Notes under the pieces: model-generated
Seen by the model: only the letters and a program-made list of their open reading frames with translations
Databases searched by the model: none
Told to the model about the DNA's origin: nothing
Translations under genes and position numbers: made by a program
Part shown: piece after piece, positions 48,397 through 60,407 of the stretch
Numbering within the stretch: the first letter of the stretch is position 1
Layout: the number at the start of each line of letters is the position of its first letter
Assembly (NCBI GenBank): GCA_037176885.1
Contig: JAWWNJ010000005.1
Span: forward strand, 1,984,001 to 2,048,000
Source of the DNA: Favolaschia claudopus
Taxonomy: Eukaryota; Basidiomycota; Agaricomycetes; Agaricales; Mycenaceae
Reading direction: 5' to 3'
DNA length: 64,000 bases

Positions 48397-49023
48397 TCAG
48401 GGGTGTGGAGTTGGGGGTGGGGCGAGCATTGCGGGTGGTTGGGTAGGGCGCGGCGGCGCGATGGAGATGGTGATACATAGGTGTGGAGTGGCAACGATGT
48501 GTATCGTGTCTCGGTGGTGGCGTGGGGGCGCTTGAGGGCGGGAGGCGGGAGCGGGGTGGAGGGTGGAGGGGATGGGTGACGAGGTGTTTGCGGCAGGAGT
48601 TTGCGACGAGGATGTGGGCCGAGGTTCGTTGAGCGATTTCTTGATACGAGGGTGTGACGTAGCAGCAGAGGTAGACGGAGAGGAAGCTAGAGGCGGGGCG
48701 TCGGCTTCGTGGTCGGCGTCGTTCGAGAGGTGGGCGGTGGCGAGGGAGGGGCGGGCGCTGTGTGAGATGAGTGAAGAGCAAGAAAAGAGAGCAGGTGCGA
48801 CGCACCTTCTATTCCTCCCCGAGGCGGCGTATTCGTGTCACCAGTCCCGGGCGTAGTCGGGGCGGCGTGCATGGGCGTCATCCACTCGAGGAAGGTGACG
48901 TCGAGAGTAAGTGGGTTGGCGCAGGGTCGTCTCTGGGCTATGCCTAAATCAGAGAGCAGAAAAGGGAAGAAGACAGCGACGCACCTTCACGTTACTGCAG
49001 TACACCGCCGCTTGGACCCTCAT
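48397..49023 (-). CDS. possible proline-rich protein, gene model uncertain
   Basis: From the ATG at 49023 the frame reads MRVQAAVYCSNVK. A phase-0 intron (donor GTGCGT, acceptor GCCCAG) joins it to RRPCANPLTLDVTFLEWMTP and then MHAAPTTPGTGDT. Further on, two frames compete. One is spliced in frame and stops at 48687; the other continues through ADAPPLASSPSTSAATSHP and RDTIHIVATPHLCITISIAP to a stop at 48397, but no donor of matching phase was found for it. A longer frame without ATG upstream (to 49261, with HAIDYVFYNDDEG) also exists. I see no known domain. If real, it is divergent from the GT90 gene with about 320 bases between start codons. Confidence 0.33.
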
Positions 49024-49347
49024 CGTCGTTGTAGAAAACATAGTCGATGGCGTGTTGCGTTTCAAGTGGGAAAGCGTGAGTCGAGGAGGAGGCGGCAGTG
49101 CGGGGGAGAGCCGAGGTGATTTTGAAAGGCCGGCCGTTGAGGAAAGTTGATAAGGGATGGATGGATAGCTTGAGGGAAGGCGGCGTCGGGATAGACGGGG
49201 AGAGGGCGATTGACGGCGTCGGGGTCAGAGCTGAGTGAGTCGACGTTGGCGTTGTAGTCAAAACCGAGTTAAGGCCGCGTTCCCGCGTTTTGTTCGGAGC
49301 GCTCGTCGTGGAGTCCTTCTTTGCTCTTGTTGTTGTCGTTCTCGTCG

Positions 49348-52300
49348 ATGAGCAGCCATCGCAGCCTCACTCCCGACGTCGAACACGGCAGCCATAGCTT
49401 GGGCAGAAGGAGGTCGTCGCCATCACCGACGCCAAATAACGACAAACTCATTCCTAGGCTTGACGCCGTTGACCACCACTTGAATCGTCACGGCGGGGGC
49501 GACAACGACAAGAAGACGCGTGTGGCTTCCACTGTCGACTCTATGGCGGCAATGCGCGCCAACCGCCGTCCATCACCCCGCGCGCTCTACGGCTGGCTCC
49601 ACCACCAAAGCGGATACATCTTTCTTCTAGTCGTATTCCTCGTCTTCCTCCGCGCAGGTCTCCACGCCGCCGCTCCTCCTCCTTCCCTCCTTTCTTCCTC
49701 TTCTTCCTCTTCCTCTTCGTCATCAAGACTGAAATCATGGCTCTCCCCCGCTTCCACCTCCGACACCCACCCCATCCCCTCCCTCATGTCCGCCGCCTCC
49801 GCGCGTTTCCGCGCAAAGCTCGCAAGACAATCCCCCTCCCTCGCCGCCGCCGCCGCCGAATACACCCGTCGGTACGCCCGCCCGCCCCCCGCGGGCTTCG
49901 ACCTGTGGTACGCCTTTGCGGTCAAGCATAACTTCGTCATGATCGACGAGTTCGATTCCGTCGTTTCTGACCTCCAGCCGTTTTGGAATCTCACTGGGGC
50001 GGAGGTGCGCGAACGCGCGGCGCTCGTAGGCAGCTTGCCGAGCGTCGATCTGGTCCGGGTGCGAGGGGGGAAGGCGGAGACCGTGCGCGGCGGGGAGGGC
50101 TTGAATTGGGTCGATAGCGAGGTCAGCGCGCGGGCGAACGGCTTCAAAGCGATGCTAGGCAAGTTCGTCGCGCAGCTCCCCGACATGGACTTCCCCATCA
50201 ACGCGAAAGCGGAAGGCCGCGTCGTCGTCCCCTGGGAGCATCAAGCCTATCCTAACATCACCTCCCCATCCTTCGACCCAGCGACCTTCCGCCCCGACTG
50301 GGCCGGGCAGGGCAGCGTCTGGGACGCCTGGCGGCGCACCTGTGCGCCGAGCGCCCCCGCGAGGAGGCTGTATAGCAGTGTGAGTGCGAATGCGATGGGG
50401 GCGGGCGCGTCGAGGGATCGGTTGGCGGAGGCGTGGTTTTGGATGCAGGGAAGGTTGCGGTTGAGGGCGTCTTATTCCTCCTCCTCTTCTGGTACTTCGA
50501 ATTCTGGGGGGAATACGGTGGGGAGTGGGAAGACGAAGCGGCAGAAGAAAAATAAGACGAGGAAACAAGGAGGAGCTGGAGGAGAGAAAGCGCAATCCCA
50601 CCCCGGCGTCGGCTCCGGCGCGGAGTTCAGCTTCGTGCAAGAGACCGGCGCGGGGGAGGTGGATTTTTGTGCGAGTCCTGGGGCGCATTATACGCAGGGT
50701 GGGTCTACTTCTTCTCCCTCATTCTTTCTCTTCCCTCCTCTTCCTCGTCTTGTTTCTCCCTACCTCTTTTATTTCTGTATATGCATAAAGCGTTTTGCTG
50801 ACACGACCCCCTACCTCTACAGGCCACTTCTTCTCCGACTGGCGCACTCTCCCCGTGCTCGTGCCGATCTTCTCCCCCGCGCGCGCGGCGGGGTTTGGGG
50901 ATATCAGGGTGCCGAGCCATTATTATTATGGGGGGACGAGGAGGTGCGTTTTATTTTGCTTTCTCTCGTTTTTTTTCTGTTTTTTGGGCAGTTCTCTTGG
51001 GGGTTTTCGGCTTCGCGTTTGGGCTTACATTCACCTTTCCATCCTCATTTCACTTCGACCAGAGATGTAAATCCTCGCCGTATTGCCTCTGATTTACACC
51101 TTCCCACCTCCACCCCCTTCACCTTACTTCCACCTTCGTCCTCACTTGCTCATACGTTCTCTTTGGCCACTTCACTTTACCTTCCCCCACTTGCTGCGAT
51201 CTCACGCGCACTTACTCACACCGCCCCGCAGATACACCTACGCCTGGGACCCCATCAACCTCGAGCAGCGCGCCGTCGACGCCATGGAGGTGCCGTGGGA
51301 GAAGAAAAAGGACGTCGTTTGGTGGCGCGGGGCGAGTACGGGTGGGGGGAGCAGTCCGTCGGGTTTCGGGAGGGGGTATCAGAGGCATCGGTGCGTTTGA
51401 GTTTGGGTTATTTTCGCGATATCTTGTGTTGTTTTTTTTATCGCGATATTCCTTCGCTGTTGTTTCCGCGCTGACACGTTTCCTGGTCTGTAGATTCCTC
51501 CGGATCTCGTCCATTGGCCTTGTTCCCGGGACGATGGCTGACGCGCAGCGTATGACGCCGGTGACGTTTGCGGTGCCGCCGCGGGTGGAGGAGGTCGTCT
51601 CTGGGCCGGGTGAGTATTTTCTTTGCTCTTCATTTTCTTTGTTTCTCCTCCTCCTCCTCATACTCCTCCTCCTCCTCCTCCACTTCCTCATACTCATACT
51701 TCATCATACGCATATCATACTTACTTTGTTTTGCCCTTCAGCCGGCAGCACGCCCAGCGTCGCCTACACCGTCCCGCCAACGAAATACAGCACCGTGCCC
51801 GTGCCGCTCTCCTTGCTGAACGCGGACGTGATGGATGCGGCTTTCGTGAAGTCGGTGGTGCCTGTGGGGAAGGAGCATCGGTTTGGGGATAGTACGGAGT
51901 TGGGAGTTGCGTGGGGGTATAAGTGCGTTTCTTTCGTTTCTTGCTCTGCGATATTGGTAAAATAAAGGAACGCACTCAATGAGATTGTTCGTAGGTATCT
52001 GCTGGACCTGGACGGGATGGGGTACAGCGGGCGGTTTATGGCGTTCCTTGCGAGCGATAGTGTGCCGGTGAAGGCGACGGTGTATGATGAGTTTTTTAGT
52101 GGGTGGATTGAGCCTTGGTAAGTCGCTCTCTCTTCCTTCTCCCTCCTCATATATAACATAACATTAAAAAAAACTAATTTGTACGCTTTGCAGGGTGCAC
52201 TATATCCCCCTCTCAGCGACGTACTCGGAGATCTACAACATCGTCTCGTACTTCTCGGGCCCTTCGCCCGCTGCGTTGAGGGCGGCGGGGTTGCCGGCCG

Positions 52301-53089
52301 CGCCACGGGGGGCGGCAAGCGCGTCTGGGTATCGCGGGGCGGGGGTCAAGCTCGCGGCGGGGATGTTGCCGGACGAGGAAGACGATGAGTTTGACGAGGA
52401 CGACGAGCTGTTAGGGGAGAGCGGGGCGGGGTTGGGGGATGGGGATGGGGAGGATTTGGAGGCGGCGATTGGATCGAGTGATCCGAGGCTGGGGCCGCCT
52501 GTGGGTGCTGAGGGGGAGGGTGAAAGTGAAATGGTAGGAGGAGGAGAAGGGGAAGGCGATGGGGAGGCGGAAGGGGGATTGGATGGGAAGGCGCGGATTG
52601 GGTCGAGCGATCCGAGGTTGGGGCCGCCTGTGGGTATGGGTGCTGATGGGGAGGGGAAGGGGAGAGATGGGGAAGGAGACGGGGAGGTGCAGAGGCCCGT
52701 GGGCCAGGCGGAGAGGAGGAGGATGGGGAAGCGGGGGGTGGTGGATGGGGCAAAGATGACTGGGAATGGGAAAGGGAAAGGAAAGCGGGATGAGGAGATA
52801 TTGGGACAGCATGGGCAGCAGCAGCAACAAATGTTTGTGAGGAGCGCGGAGCAGGAGGAGGGGGATCGGCGGTTGAGGAGGATTGCGCGTGCTGGGAAGC
52901 AGTGGAAGCAGACGATGGGGAGGACGATTGATATGGAGGGTGTGTTCTTGTTTCCTTCTTTCTTCTCTTGTTTTCGTGATTCCAGTGTGCGTGCTCACGC
53001 TTTCTCTCTCAGTGTATGTCTACCGGCTGGCTATCGAGTACGCACGGCTGTGGGCTGACGATCGGGAAGCTATGTCGTACAAGCCATAG
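49348..53089 (+). CDS. GT90 / CAP10-type glycosyltransferase with acidic insert
   Basis: The ATG at 49348 gives a type II membrane protein: cytosolic tail, one membrane helix (GYIFLLVVFLVFLRAGLHAA, residues about 89-108), a Ser-rich stem and then the enzyme. Family landmarks are GFDLWYAFAVKHNFVMIDEF, WRTLPVLVPIFSPARAAGFG, YTYAWDPINLEQRAVDAMEV, DVVWWRGASTGGGS, YLLDLDGMGYSGRFMAFLAS and YDEFFSGWIEPW, ending YRLAIEYARLWADDREAMSY. Relatives include Cap10-type xylosyltransferases. Introns fall at 50699-50822 and several later points. Between FSGPSP and the final DRRLRRIARAGKQWKQTMGR lies an insert of about 200 residues, Gly/Glu/Asp-rich with IGSSDPRLGPPVG present twice; relatives have only a short linker there. 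It is open in frame, so it is probably translated. The sugar donor and acceptor are unknown. Confidence 0.87.
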
Positions 53090-53809
53090 CCTGCTCATTC
53101 CACTCTTGCCTCGCTCGACCTTGCCCGTGCCCTTGCCTCCTCGCCAGCCTCGGCGCTCCATCAATGCATATCGCTTTCGACCTACCTTCATGGATTCGGC
53201 TGGCCGGCAGCGACCGCCTCGTCGCCGATGTCAATGTACTCATAGTCAAGTCACACAAGTCACGCTATCATCGCTCCTGCTTGGAACTCCGCACACGCAT
53301 ACGCATACGAAACCGAAACAAAAACACTGTCGTACAATTATAGTAGATTCGCTTACCATGCACGCATAGATTCATCCATCCCGTTTTTGCAGCACTTAGA
53401 CAAACATACTTTACATATTGGCTGCTGGTTGTGTACTTAATGGCTTTCTTTCGTTATCGTTTGTACATAGGCTTCTTTGTACCACTAGGCAGAGGGAAAA
53501 CAGAATGACAGTTTGTTTTGTGGGGTCGTGGACCTGGGACGAGCTCGAGGGAGGATTCGGAGACCTGCCTTTTATGGGAATTTTTTGCTTGGTTTTCACC
53601 ACCATCTTCCGGGTCGTATGTGGGGATCTTTCCGGTCAGTACTTCCTTGACTGTGTGCTCATTTGAGAAGTTAACGGCTCCAGAAACTGAAATCATCACT
53701 TGACGAATCAGCTCGGTCTTCAAGTTGCTGTACTTCGAAGGATTTTTTTCTCGTAGCCTGAGCATCCCAAGCTAGCGTTTTGCCCGTATCGGTTTCAGGG
53801 ACCAGAAGA
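53090..53809. other. intergenic, no supported gene
   Basis: A minus-strand frame (53454-53765, 103 codons) looks fairly protein-like but has no domain, no neighbour exon and overlaps the promoter of the next gene, so it is not called. Confidence 0.4.
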
Positions 53810-55309
53810 ATGTCGCAGAGCTCAGAAGTCTCGACATCACCATTGAATTCGACTGCTGTGAGCCGATTACCAGCGGAGCTTCTTGTGGAGATATTCGGGC
53901 TTTGCTGGAAAGGATTCGAGCCACATTTTGGTGATATCAAGTCTCCGACGGGCAGAGAAGACAGCGAAGAGTCTCAGCCCTCCTTGACGACCGCCACGTT
54001 CGAAACCGAGATCACTCGCGTTGCGCATGCACCTCTCCTTATCGTGTCTCGTGTATGCACGGCGTGGCGGGCGGTTGCGGTTGGCACACCCTCCTTGTGG
54101 TGCGAAATTGAACTAGACACCGTACTCTTTGACACATCCAGACATATCCAGACGGCTACGCAGCTGCTCGCCCTCCAGCTGGCGCGTAGCGGGGACTCGC
54201 TCATAACGGTGGACCTCACTGAACTTGGGTCGGATGATCCCTTTCCCGAATCTGTTCTTGATATCTTGATGAACAACATGGCGCGCTGCCGGAGTCTCGC
54301 CTGCTCTATGCCAAGTTTCAATGCTCTCTGCCCCAACCCGGAGCAGTTACGGCGACTTCACAGTCTTTGGATTCATACTGCGGTTGGCGACGAGGAATCG
54401 CTAGAGCCCTTGGCATTGTTGCCGCACTTGTCCTGTTTGACCACACCTGGACGGCGCCTGGTGGATAACTTGGAGTGTTTGCCCATAGGAAATCTCGAGA
54501 GGTCGCACAGCAGACCGACACTCGCGCAAGAGATGCCAAAGGTCCTTGCCTTTGCGCGTAATCTTCCGCGGGGTGCCTTATTCCATCTGGAACTATGGCT
54601 ATTTGGTGACCCCCAGCTTTGGACTGTGCTCGCATTCCAACCCACGATCGCGGCTATCGGCATCCTCTACATTAAATTCTCCCATGAATTCGAGTTGCTT
54701 GAGGCTCAGATTGCTTTGGGCACCATTATCACCCACTTAACGCTCCCGAACCTGCAACGATTTGAAGTGGAATCTCAAAACTACCCTCGTCTTCCGGTCA
54801 TTTGGCCCCATCCCGAATTCCTCGCGCTCTCCGCACGCTCTGACTTTCATGCTCACCTCCGAGAGCTTGAGATCTACGAAGTCCAATTGACCGAGACGCA
54901 GCTTCTGGAATGTTTGTCGGAATTGCATGCCCTGGAGCGACTCGCGATCTCAGATCACCAGCTCGTGGACGATGGGGGAGTCGACCAGCTCCTCATCACA
55001 GACGGCCTTTTCTCCAAACTCAGCTACGCTCCAGGATCGCTATGCCTTGTCCCACGGCTCTCTTCGTTGGGTTTCCAAACGCTATTGCGCTTTGACGACA
55101 ATGCTTTGCTGGCGCTAGCCGTTTCACGGCTCCAGGAGTGCGATGAATTGAAAAATGGGGGCGTGTTCGGGATCGAGCTGAGCTGGCTGCCCGGATCAGA
55201 ACGAAAAATCGATGAAGTCGTTCTGCAGAAGATCCATGATCTGAAAATTAGCACGCGACGGCGATTCACCTTTGATTTAGCCGAAGCTGAATCTATGTGG
55301 GTTTCGTAG
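53810..55309 (+). CDS. F-box protein
   Basis: A single exon of 500 codons. The first in-frame ATG is at 53810 (MSQSSEVSTSPLNSTAVSRL); the open frame extends a little further upstream without ATG. The F-box starts at about residue 19: RLPAELLVEIFGLCWKGF, interrupted by an acidic loop and completed by LLIVSRVCTAWRAVAVGTPS and LWCEIEL. The rest is a Leu-rich repeat-like region (HLRELEIYEVQLTETQLLEC, LHALERLAISDHQLVDDGG). Proteins of this type link substrates to Skp1 in SCF ubiquitin ligases, and agaricomycetes carry hundreds of them. It lacks introns, unlike nearly all other genes in the window. Its 3' end faces the MFS gene, 144 bases away. Confidence 0.88.
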   Translation: MSQSSEVSTSPLNSTAVSRLPAELLVEIFGLCWKGFEPHFGDIKSPTGREDSEESQPSLTTATFETEITRVAHAPLLIVSRVCTAWRAVAVGTPSLWCEIELDTVLFDTSRHIQTATQLLALQLARSGDSLITVDLTELGSDDPFPESVLDILMNNMARCRSLACSMPSFNALCPNPEQLRRLHSLWIHTAVGDEESLEPLALLPHLSCLTTPGRRLVDNLECLPIGNLERSHSRPTLAQEMPKVLAFARNLPRGALFHLELWLFGDPQLWTVLAFQPTIAAIGILYIKFSHEFELLEAQIALGTIITHLTLPNLQRFEVESQNYPRLPVIWPHPEFLALSARSDFHAHLRELEIYEVQLTETQLLECLSELHALERLAISDHQLVDDGGVDQLLITDGLFSKLSYAPGSLCLVPRLSSLGFQTLLRFDDNALLALAVSRLQECDELKNGGVFGIELSWLPGSERKIDEVVLQKIHDLKISTRRRFTFDLAEAESMWVS

Positions 55310-55453
55310 AACATATGCGACGTTGCAGTCTGGTATGATGTCTCAGACTCGTTCAACACGAAAAAATATAAGTTGCCATGTTGTTTATGCTCTATCTACT
55401 TCATTTGGCAACTGAAAAGGTGTAAGCCCTTGCCGGACTTGCCCCATACTCTG

Positions 55454-57902
55454 CTACGCCTCCTGGTCCTCTTTCATTTGGCTTGTTTTGTCAGCAACTT
55501 GAACATCCTTCTCTTGTCGTTCGATTCTGACATTTCTAATGATCACAACTGATACCAACGCCAGAAACGCTGTGCGATTGTGTGAGGGAGTTTCCTGGAC
55601 AACAGCGTATTGGAATTTGAACTCACCCACAGGCACACCGACCAGAAACACAATTTTCAGACTCGCAGTGTAGGCCTCGACTACACCAGCAATCATTTCC
55701 TGCGGAAGAGCTGTATAGATGGAGGTGGGAGACTGGGTTACGATTGAGACGGGGGCATCCGGTGCATATTTCTTGAGATATTTCGAGAGTTGAGAGGAGA
55801 AGACCGGCTCTGCGACACCGAGACCGAGCGTTCCGCCAAGGAACTTCAAGTTGATGAGGATATTTTGATTTTACTTCCAGTGTGTTCGACATACCTGTGC
55901 AAAGGAGCCCATACTCATTGCCTGGCCAATGAGTCTTGGTTCATCTTTGAATTCAATCCTGCAGTAGAACGTTGACGTGCCGATGAGAATAGCGAAGGAA
56001 TAATAATCACTGAAGAACGAGAAGGGAGTTTTGCAGGCCTAGACCGGTACCCACCCCAGCCAGAATCTGATATCCAACCAATTTGGCTTCAGAAGTTGTC
56101 GTCTCCACCGAATACAAAAGGCCGGAGCCAATTCCCAAGAATATCGGTGCTGCCAGGAGGAAGGGCCACCTACCGATGCGACGATAATGAGGCGAGAAAC
56201 TGGGGGAAGAAAATGTGAAATCGATATCACTCACACGTATCCGACTCTTGAGATGATTTGTCCTCCGAGGAATGAAGTCATTGTGACACTCAATATGAAC
56301 GGTAGGAGGTCGATGCCGGAGGTGACGGCGGAGGCATGGCGTGCTGCTTGATAAAAGATGGGCACATACTGTTTCTTGTGTCGACGATAGAATATCCAAA
56401 GAGACAGGTTCAACACTGACATAGGAAAATAGAAGCAGGGAAAATCGGATGAAGAATGTTAGCCCCACGGCACCGTATCTGTCGAAGTACAACAATGAGC
56501 TCATGTGGGATATTGCATCCCGAAGCAGTGGTGAATACGCGCACACGGAGCGGGATTTGAAAATTGCCAAGGGAGCCAGAGCTTCATCTCCAAGATGCTT
56601 TTCCCATACAAAGAACATGACCGCAGTGACGCCAGACACAACGAAGCTCTGTGATCAAGAGCATAATTAGATCAATGTTGAATCATCCTTCACGTACTAC
56701 TCACAGCGATAACAGCGCCATCATTCCACGACTTGGAGTTCCCGCCCCATTGCAAAGCCAGAACGAGGCAAGTAACCGCGACGGAAACGAGAACCGCGCC
56801 AACAAGATCCATTTGCAACACTTGCTTCAGTAGGGCTCTTGGAGCTCGTTTCGTGGGATCTGAACCGAGGGGCGGACGTGCTGGTAGAGTGAGTAACACG
56901 ACAGCTAGAGATACGCCGCCGATGGGGAGGTTTATATAAAAGACCCATCGCTTTATACTGAATCAGAGAGGAACAGGAGCGAAAGGAAATATAGTACCCA
57001 AGTAACCTATTATATTTTCTATAGAATGAGTTGATCTTGCGAAAAGTCAACGTACTTTTTCGGTAAAGGCGCCACCTGCAGTAGATGTTTAAGTATGCTT
57101 TGGCCACGGTAGAATCATATACGCACCAAGCAACGGGCCAATCACGGAGGAAAGGCCAAACATGGCACCAAACAGCCCAAATAAACGAGGTCGATCCTCC
57201 AATCGTGTTGCTTGCGATATGACTTGTAACATTGCGACAACTTTTTCCCAAGTAAGACACAAAGATTGAGAGGAAAAAAAGACACACAAATTGCGGCGGC
57301 ACCTATGCCGCTAACTGTTCGTCCCGCAATCAACTGTCCTACACCTTGGGCAAGGCCACAGACGAGCGACCCTATCTCGAAAAGCGCGATACCGTTGACT
57401 AAGACCCATTTCGCAGGAAAGATACGGAGCATCTTTCCGTAAATCAAAAGAAAAATGGTTTGTGAGAGGATAAAGGAGTCTGAGACCCAGCCTTGAAGAG
57501 AGAAGGCGTTGAAGTCCTGTTTCAAGTCAGCCAGATAGTATGCAAATCCGAGTCGAAAGTAGAGAATTGACTGAACTGAGGCGATTCGCGGCAGGGCCGT
57601 TGCTACAGGCATGTTAACTTAGCTTTTTCCGAGAAAGAAAAGATAAAACCCACATAGAATAGTTTGATCTAGGGCAATGAGGAGGGTCGATAGCATTCTG
57701 AGCATCGTCAGCGACTTTCCGAGAACCCATGAAACTTGACATACATTGCAGAGAATACGACTGCAAGTTTGCGACGCGTTAGCACCTCCGAATCGTCATT
57801 GCGAGCCGGATGCGGAGCGGCGGACGAGTTTCCATTGACAATGGACTGGGAGACATGGGGGTCGATTGCTGAGTGGGTGGTCTTTTCCGAATCCATAAGC
57901 AT
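55454..57902 (-). CDS. MFS transporter, DHA2 drug:proton antiporter type
   Basis: From the ATG at 57902 (MLMDSEKTTHSAIDPHVSQS) about a dozen short exons give a hydrophilic head and then 14-helix MFS features. These are ALPRIASQFNAL-like motif C sequence near 57590, LQGWVSDSFILSQTIFLLIY, YGKMLRIFPAKWVLVNGIAL (motif A position), GLAQGVGQLIAGRTVSGIGA and LFGLFGAMFGLSSVIGPLLG. They are followed by [20 protein letters not shown]-type sequence, VAVTCLVLALQWGGNSKSWN, HASAVTSGIDLLPFILSVTM and GYQILAGVGTGLGLQNSLLV. The tail has the MSMGSFAQFLGGTLGLGVAE helix and ends KTSQMKEDQEA. The family exports drugs and toxic metabolites from the plasma membrane. Unlike the remnant at 17058, all blocks are present. 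No biosynthetic genes are nearby, so a general export role is more likely. Confidence 0.88.
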
Positions 57903-58410
57903 GTAGCGGGCAGGAGATGAGCGGTGGGAGATTCAGAAGCAGCATCTGGCATTTAAATTCATTGCGCGCCACCGAGCGGAAACTTTACCGGTGACTCTCG
58001 GAGCTGACTCTCTTCACGTCAGCAAAAAGATTTCCTATGTTCATCGGATTTGCTGCGTTGTTCGAGATAGTCAACTTGAGGTCCCCGCAATATTTCCTAC
58101 CACCTACCCCGCCGAACCCGACGATTCCGGGACTGGGAGTAGTCAATCCAGCGACGCTGAGTCGATGTGGCGGCACAATACACTGTCACCAACGCAGCAA
58201 GAAAGAGAATAGATTCATTGCCGACCAATTGATGAGGAGACTATTCCGGCGAAGGCGATCAAATCTACATATGCCCTGGTAGTGTCATAGGTCAGGATAG
58301 GTCAGGATGGTGGTCTGAGTCCAAGATTTATGTAACCTTTGATCGGGCAACATGGCCCATCTGATGGCGCATCAGTGCCGCGCCCGCCGACATCACTCAC
58401 TTTTCTTTAA
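57903..58410. other. intergenic, upstream of the MFS gene
   Basis: No supported gene. Two close copies of ATAGGTCAGGAT lie near 58300, just before the tandem inverted-repeat elements. Confidence 0.45.
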
Positions 58411-59317
58411 GTTTCCGGCTCGATACTCATGGCCGTGTCCGATAGCAGTATCCGGATACCGGCGGAGTTCGAAATTCGGTGATGTCGGCCGAACATCGCA
58501 AACCATGTCCGAAGGCAGGTTGAAAAATGCTTTCTTCAACGGTTTGGGGCACAGAACTGCTTTGATCAAGTAGTTTTACTCTCCAGGGAAACACTGTAGA
58601 CAGGCTGTGTACTAATCACCTTGAACCCTGCCTAGGATTCGTCAAATTTGTAGAAAAACAGTAAATCCTAACTTCAGTGCCAATGCATTCTCCTCCTCTT
58701 CAATCCAGTTGATTTGATCTGAATATAAAGCTTGTTTTATGGCTATCATGACTATAGCAGCAGCAGCCTGTGAGCCATTGCTTTGCCATAAACCAACTTG
58801 AAGAATTTTGCATCGGAATCAACATTGGTGATGATTCCACCAAGTGCCGCCGGCAGGCGAAGTTTCAAAATTTTGAGCATTGAAAAGGCCTTGGAATCGT
58901 TGTCTTTGGAGGGCCTTGTGAGGTTCTGTACATCCGAGACACAAGTCTGTGGTGGGGACGTTGAAAACAGTACAGAATGGTCCAGTTGATGAGAACTTCC
59001 AAATATAGCAGGAGGCCGTGGATCCGAGTGAAACTCCGCCGGCAACCAGCGGAGTGGTATCGGAGAATTCCCAGAAATCTTTTGTTTCTGGCACTTCCTC
59101 TCAGCCGATACCGATTCTGGGGAGCCCGAAAATTTTGAAATAAAGCATTGAATACACCCTGTTTTTTCAAGGGAAAGCCCTGGTGAAAGGATCTCGCAAG
59201 AATGGTGTCGGTAGGACATGCTGAGGTAAGCTGGAACAGTTCGCAACTTTCGGCAATTTTATTGCGACTTATTTTCTTTATTTTCTTTATTTATCCCACC
59301 GCCATTAGTATCGGGCC
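58411..59317. mobile_element. 907-base unit with imperfect TIRs, copy 1
   Basis: After GTTTCC the unit begins GGCTCGATACTCATGGCCGT; its right end, read on the other strand, is GGCCCGATACTAATGGCGGT. That is a terminal inverted repeat of about 21 bases with three mismatches. The interior has no domain-bearing gene; a 164-codon minus-strand frame is unlikely to be real. It fits a non-autonomous TIR DNA transposon. Confidence 0.65.
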
Positions 59318-60224
59318 GTTTCCGGCTCGATACTCATGGCCGTGTCCGATAGCAGTATCCGGATACCGGCGGAGTTCGAAATTCGGTGATGTCGGCCGAA
59401 CATCGCAAACCATGTCCGAAGGCAGGTTGAAAAATGCTTTCTTCAACGGTTTGGGGCACAGAACTGCTTTGATCAAGTAGTTTTACTCTCCAGGGAAACA
59501 CTGTAGACAGGCTGTGTACTAATCACCTTGAACCCTGCCTAGGATTCGTCAAATTTGTAGAAAAACAGTAAATCCTAACTTCAGTGCCAATGCATTCTCC
59601 TCCTCTTCAATCCAGTTGATTTGATCTGAATATAAAGCTTGTTTTATGGCTATCATGACTATAGCAGCAGCAGCCTGTGAGCCATTGCTTTGCCATAAAC
59701 CAACTTGAAGAATTTTGCATCGGAATCAACATTGGTGATGATTCCACCAAGTGCCGCCGGCAGGCGAAGTTTCAAAATTTTGAGCATTGAAAAGGCCTTG
59801 GAATCGTTGTCTTTGGAGGGCCTTGTGAGGTTCTGTACATCCGAGACACAAGTCTGTGGTGGGGACGTTGAAAACAGTACAGAATGGTCCAGTTGATGAG
59901 AACTTCCAAATATAGCAGGAGGCCGTGGATCCGAGTGAAACTCCGCCGGCAACCAGCGGAGTGGTATCGGAGAATTCCCAGAAATCTTTTGTTTCTGGCA
60001 CTTCCTCTCAGCCGATACCGATTCTGGGGAGCCCGAAAATTTTGAAATAAAGCATTGAATACACCCTGTTTTTTCAAGGGAAAGCCCTGGTGAAAGGATC
60101 TCGCAAGAATGGTGTCGGTAGGACATGCTGAGGTAAGCTGGAACAGTTCGCAACTTTCGGCAATTTTATTGCGACTTATTTTCTTTATTTTCTTTATTTA
60201 TCCCACCGCCATTAGTATCGGGCC
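59318..60224. mobile_element. 907-base unit with imperfect TIRs, copy 2 (direct tandem repeat)
   Basis: It repeats copy 1 head to tail with period exactly 907; stretches and translated frames compared are identical. The word GTTTCC occurs left of copy 1, between the copies and (as TAGTTTCC) right of copy 2, which may be a trace of target-site duplication. Right of copy 2 the sequence leaves the repeat at TAGTTTCCAACTC. Confidence 0.7.
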
Positions 60225-60407
60225 TAGTTTCCAACTCGGCGCCCAGTCTCAAGTCAAACTCTCAGAGGAAATCTATGATATTCAATGATTCTTTTCATAT
60301 AAGGAATTATGCTATACGGAAATTTATTTTTGCAACTCTTCTAACGCCAATACGTCTCCGTTCCTCTCGAAGACACTGTCTACCGCTACTACGAATTGAG
60401 GAGCCTG

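Noticed and set aside
49321..49347. Earlier start of the GT90 frame
   Set aside because: The codon there is TTG; the first ATG in frame is at 49348.
53454..53765. 103-codon minus-strand frame with protein-like look
   Set aside because: No second exon, no domain, and it overlaps the 5' side of the F-box gene. Could be revisited with transcripts.
58752..59246. 164-codon minus-strand frame present in both 907-base units
   Set aside because: Its recurrence only reflects the DNA duplication; no transposase motif is present.
58411..60224. The two 907-base copies as LTRs of a retrotransposon
   Set aside because: They are directly adjacent with no internal region, lack TG..CA ends and carry terminal inverted repeats.
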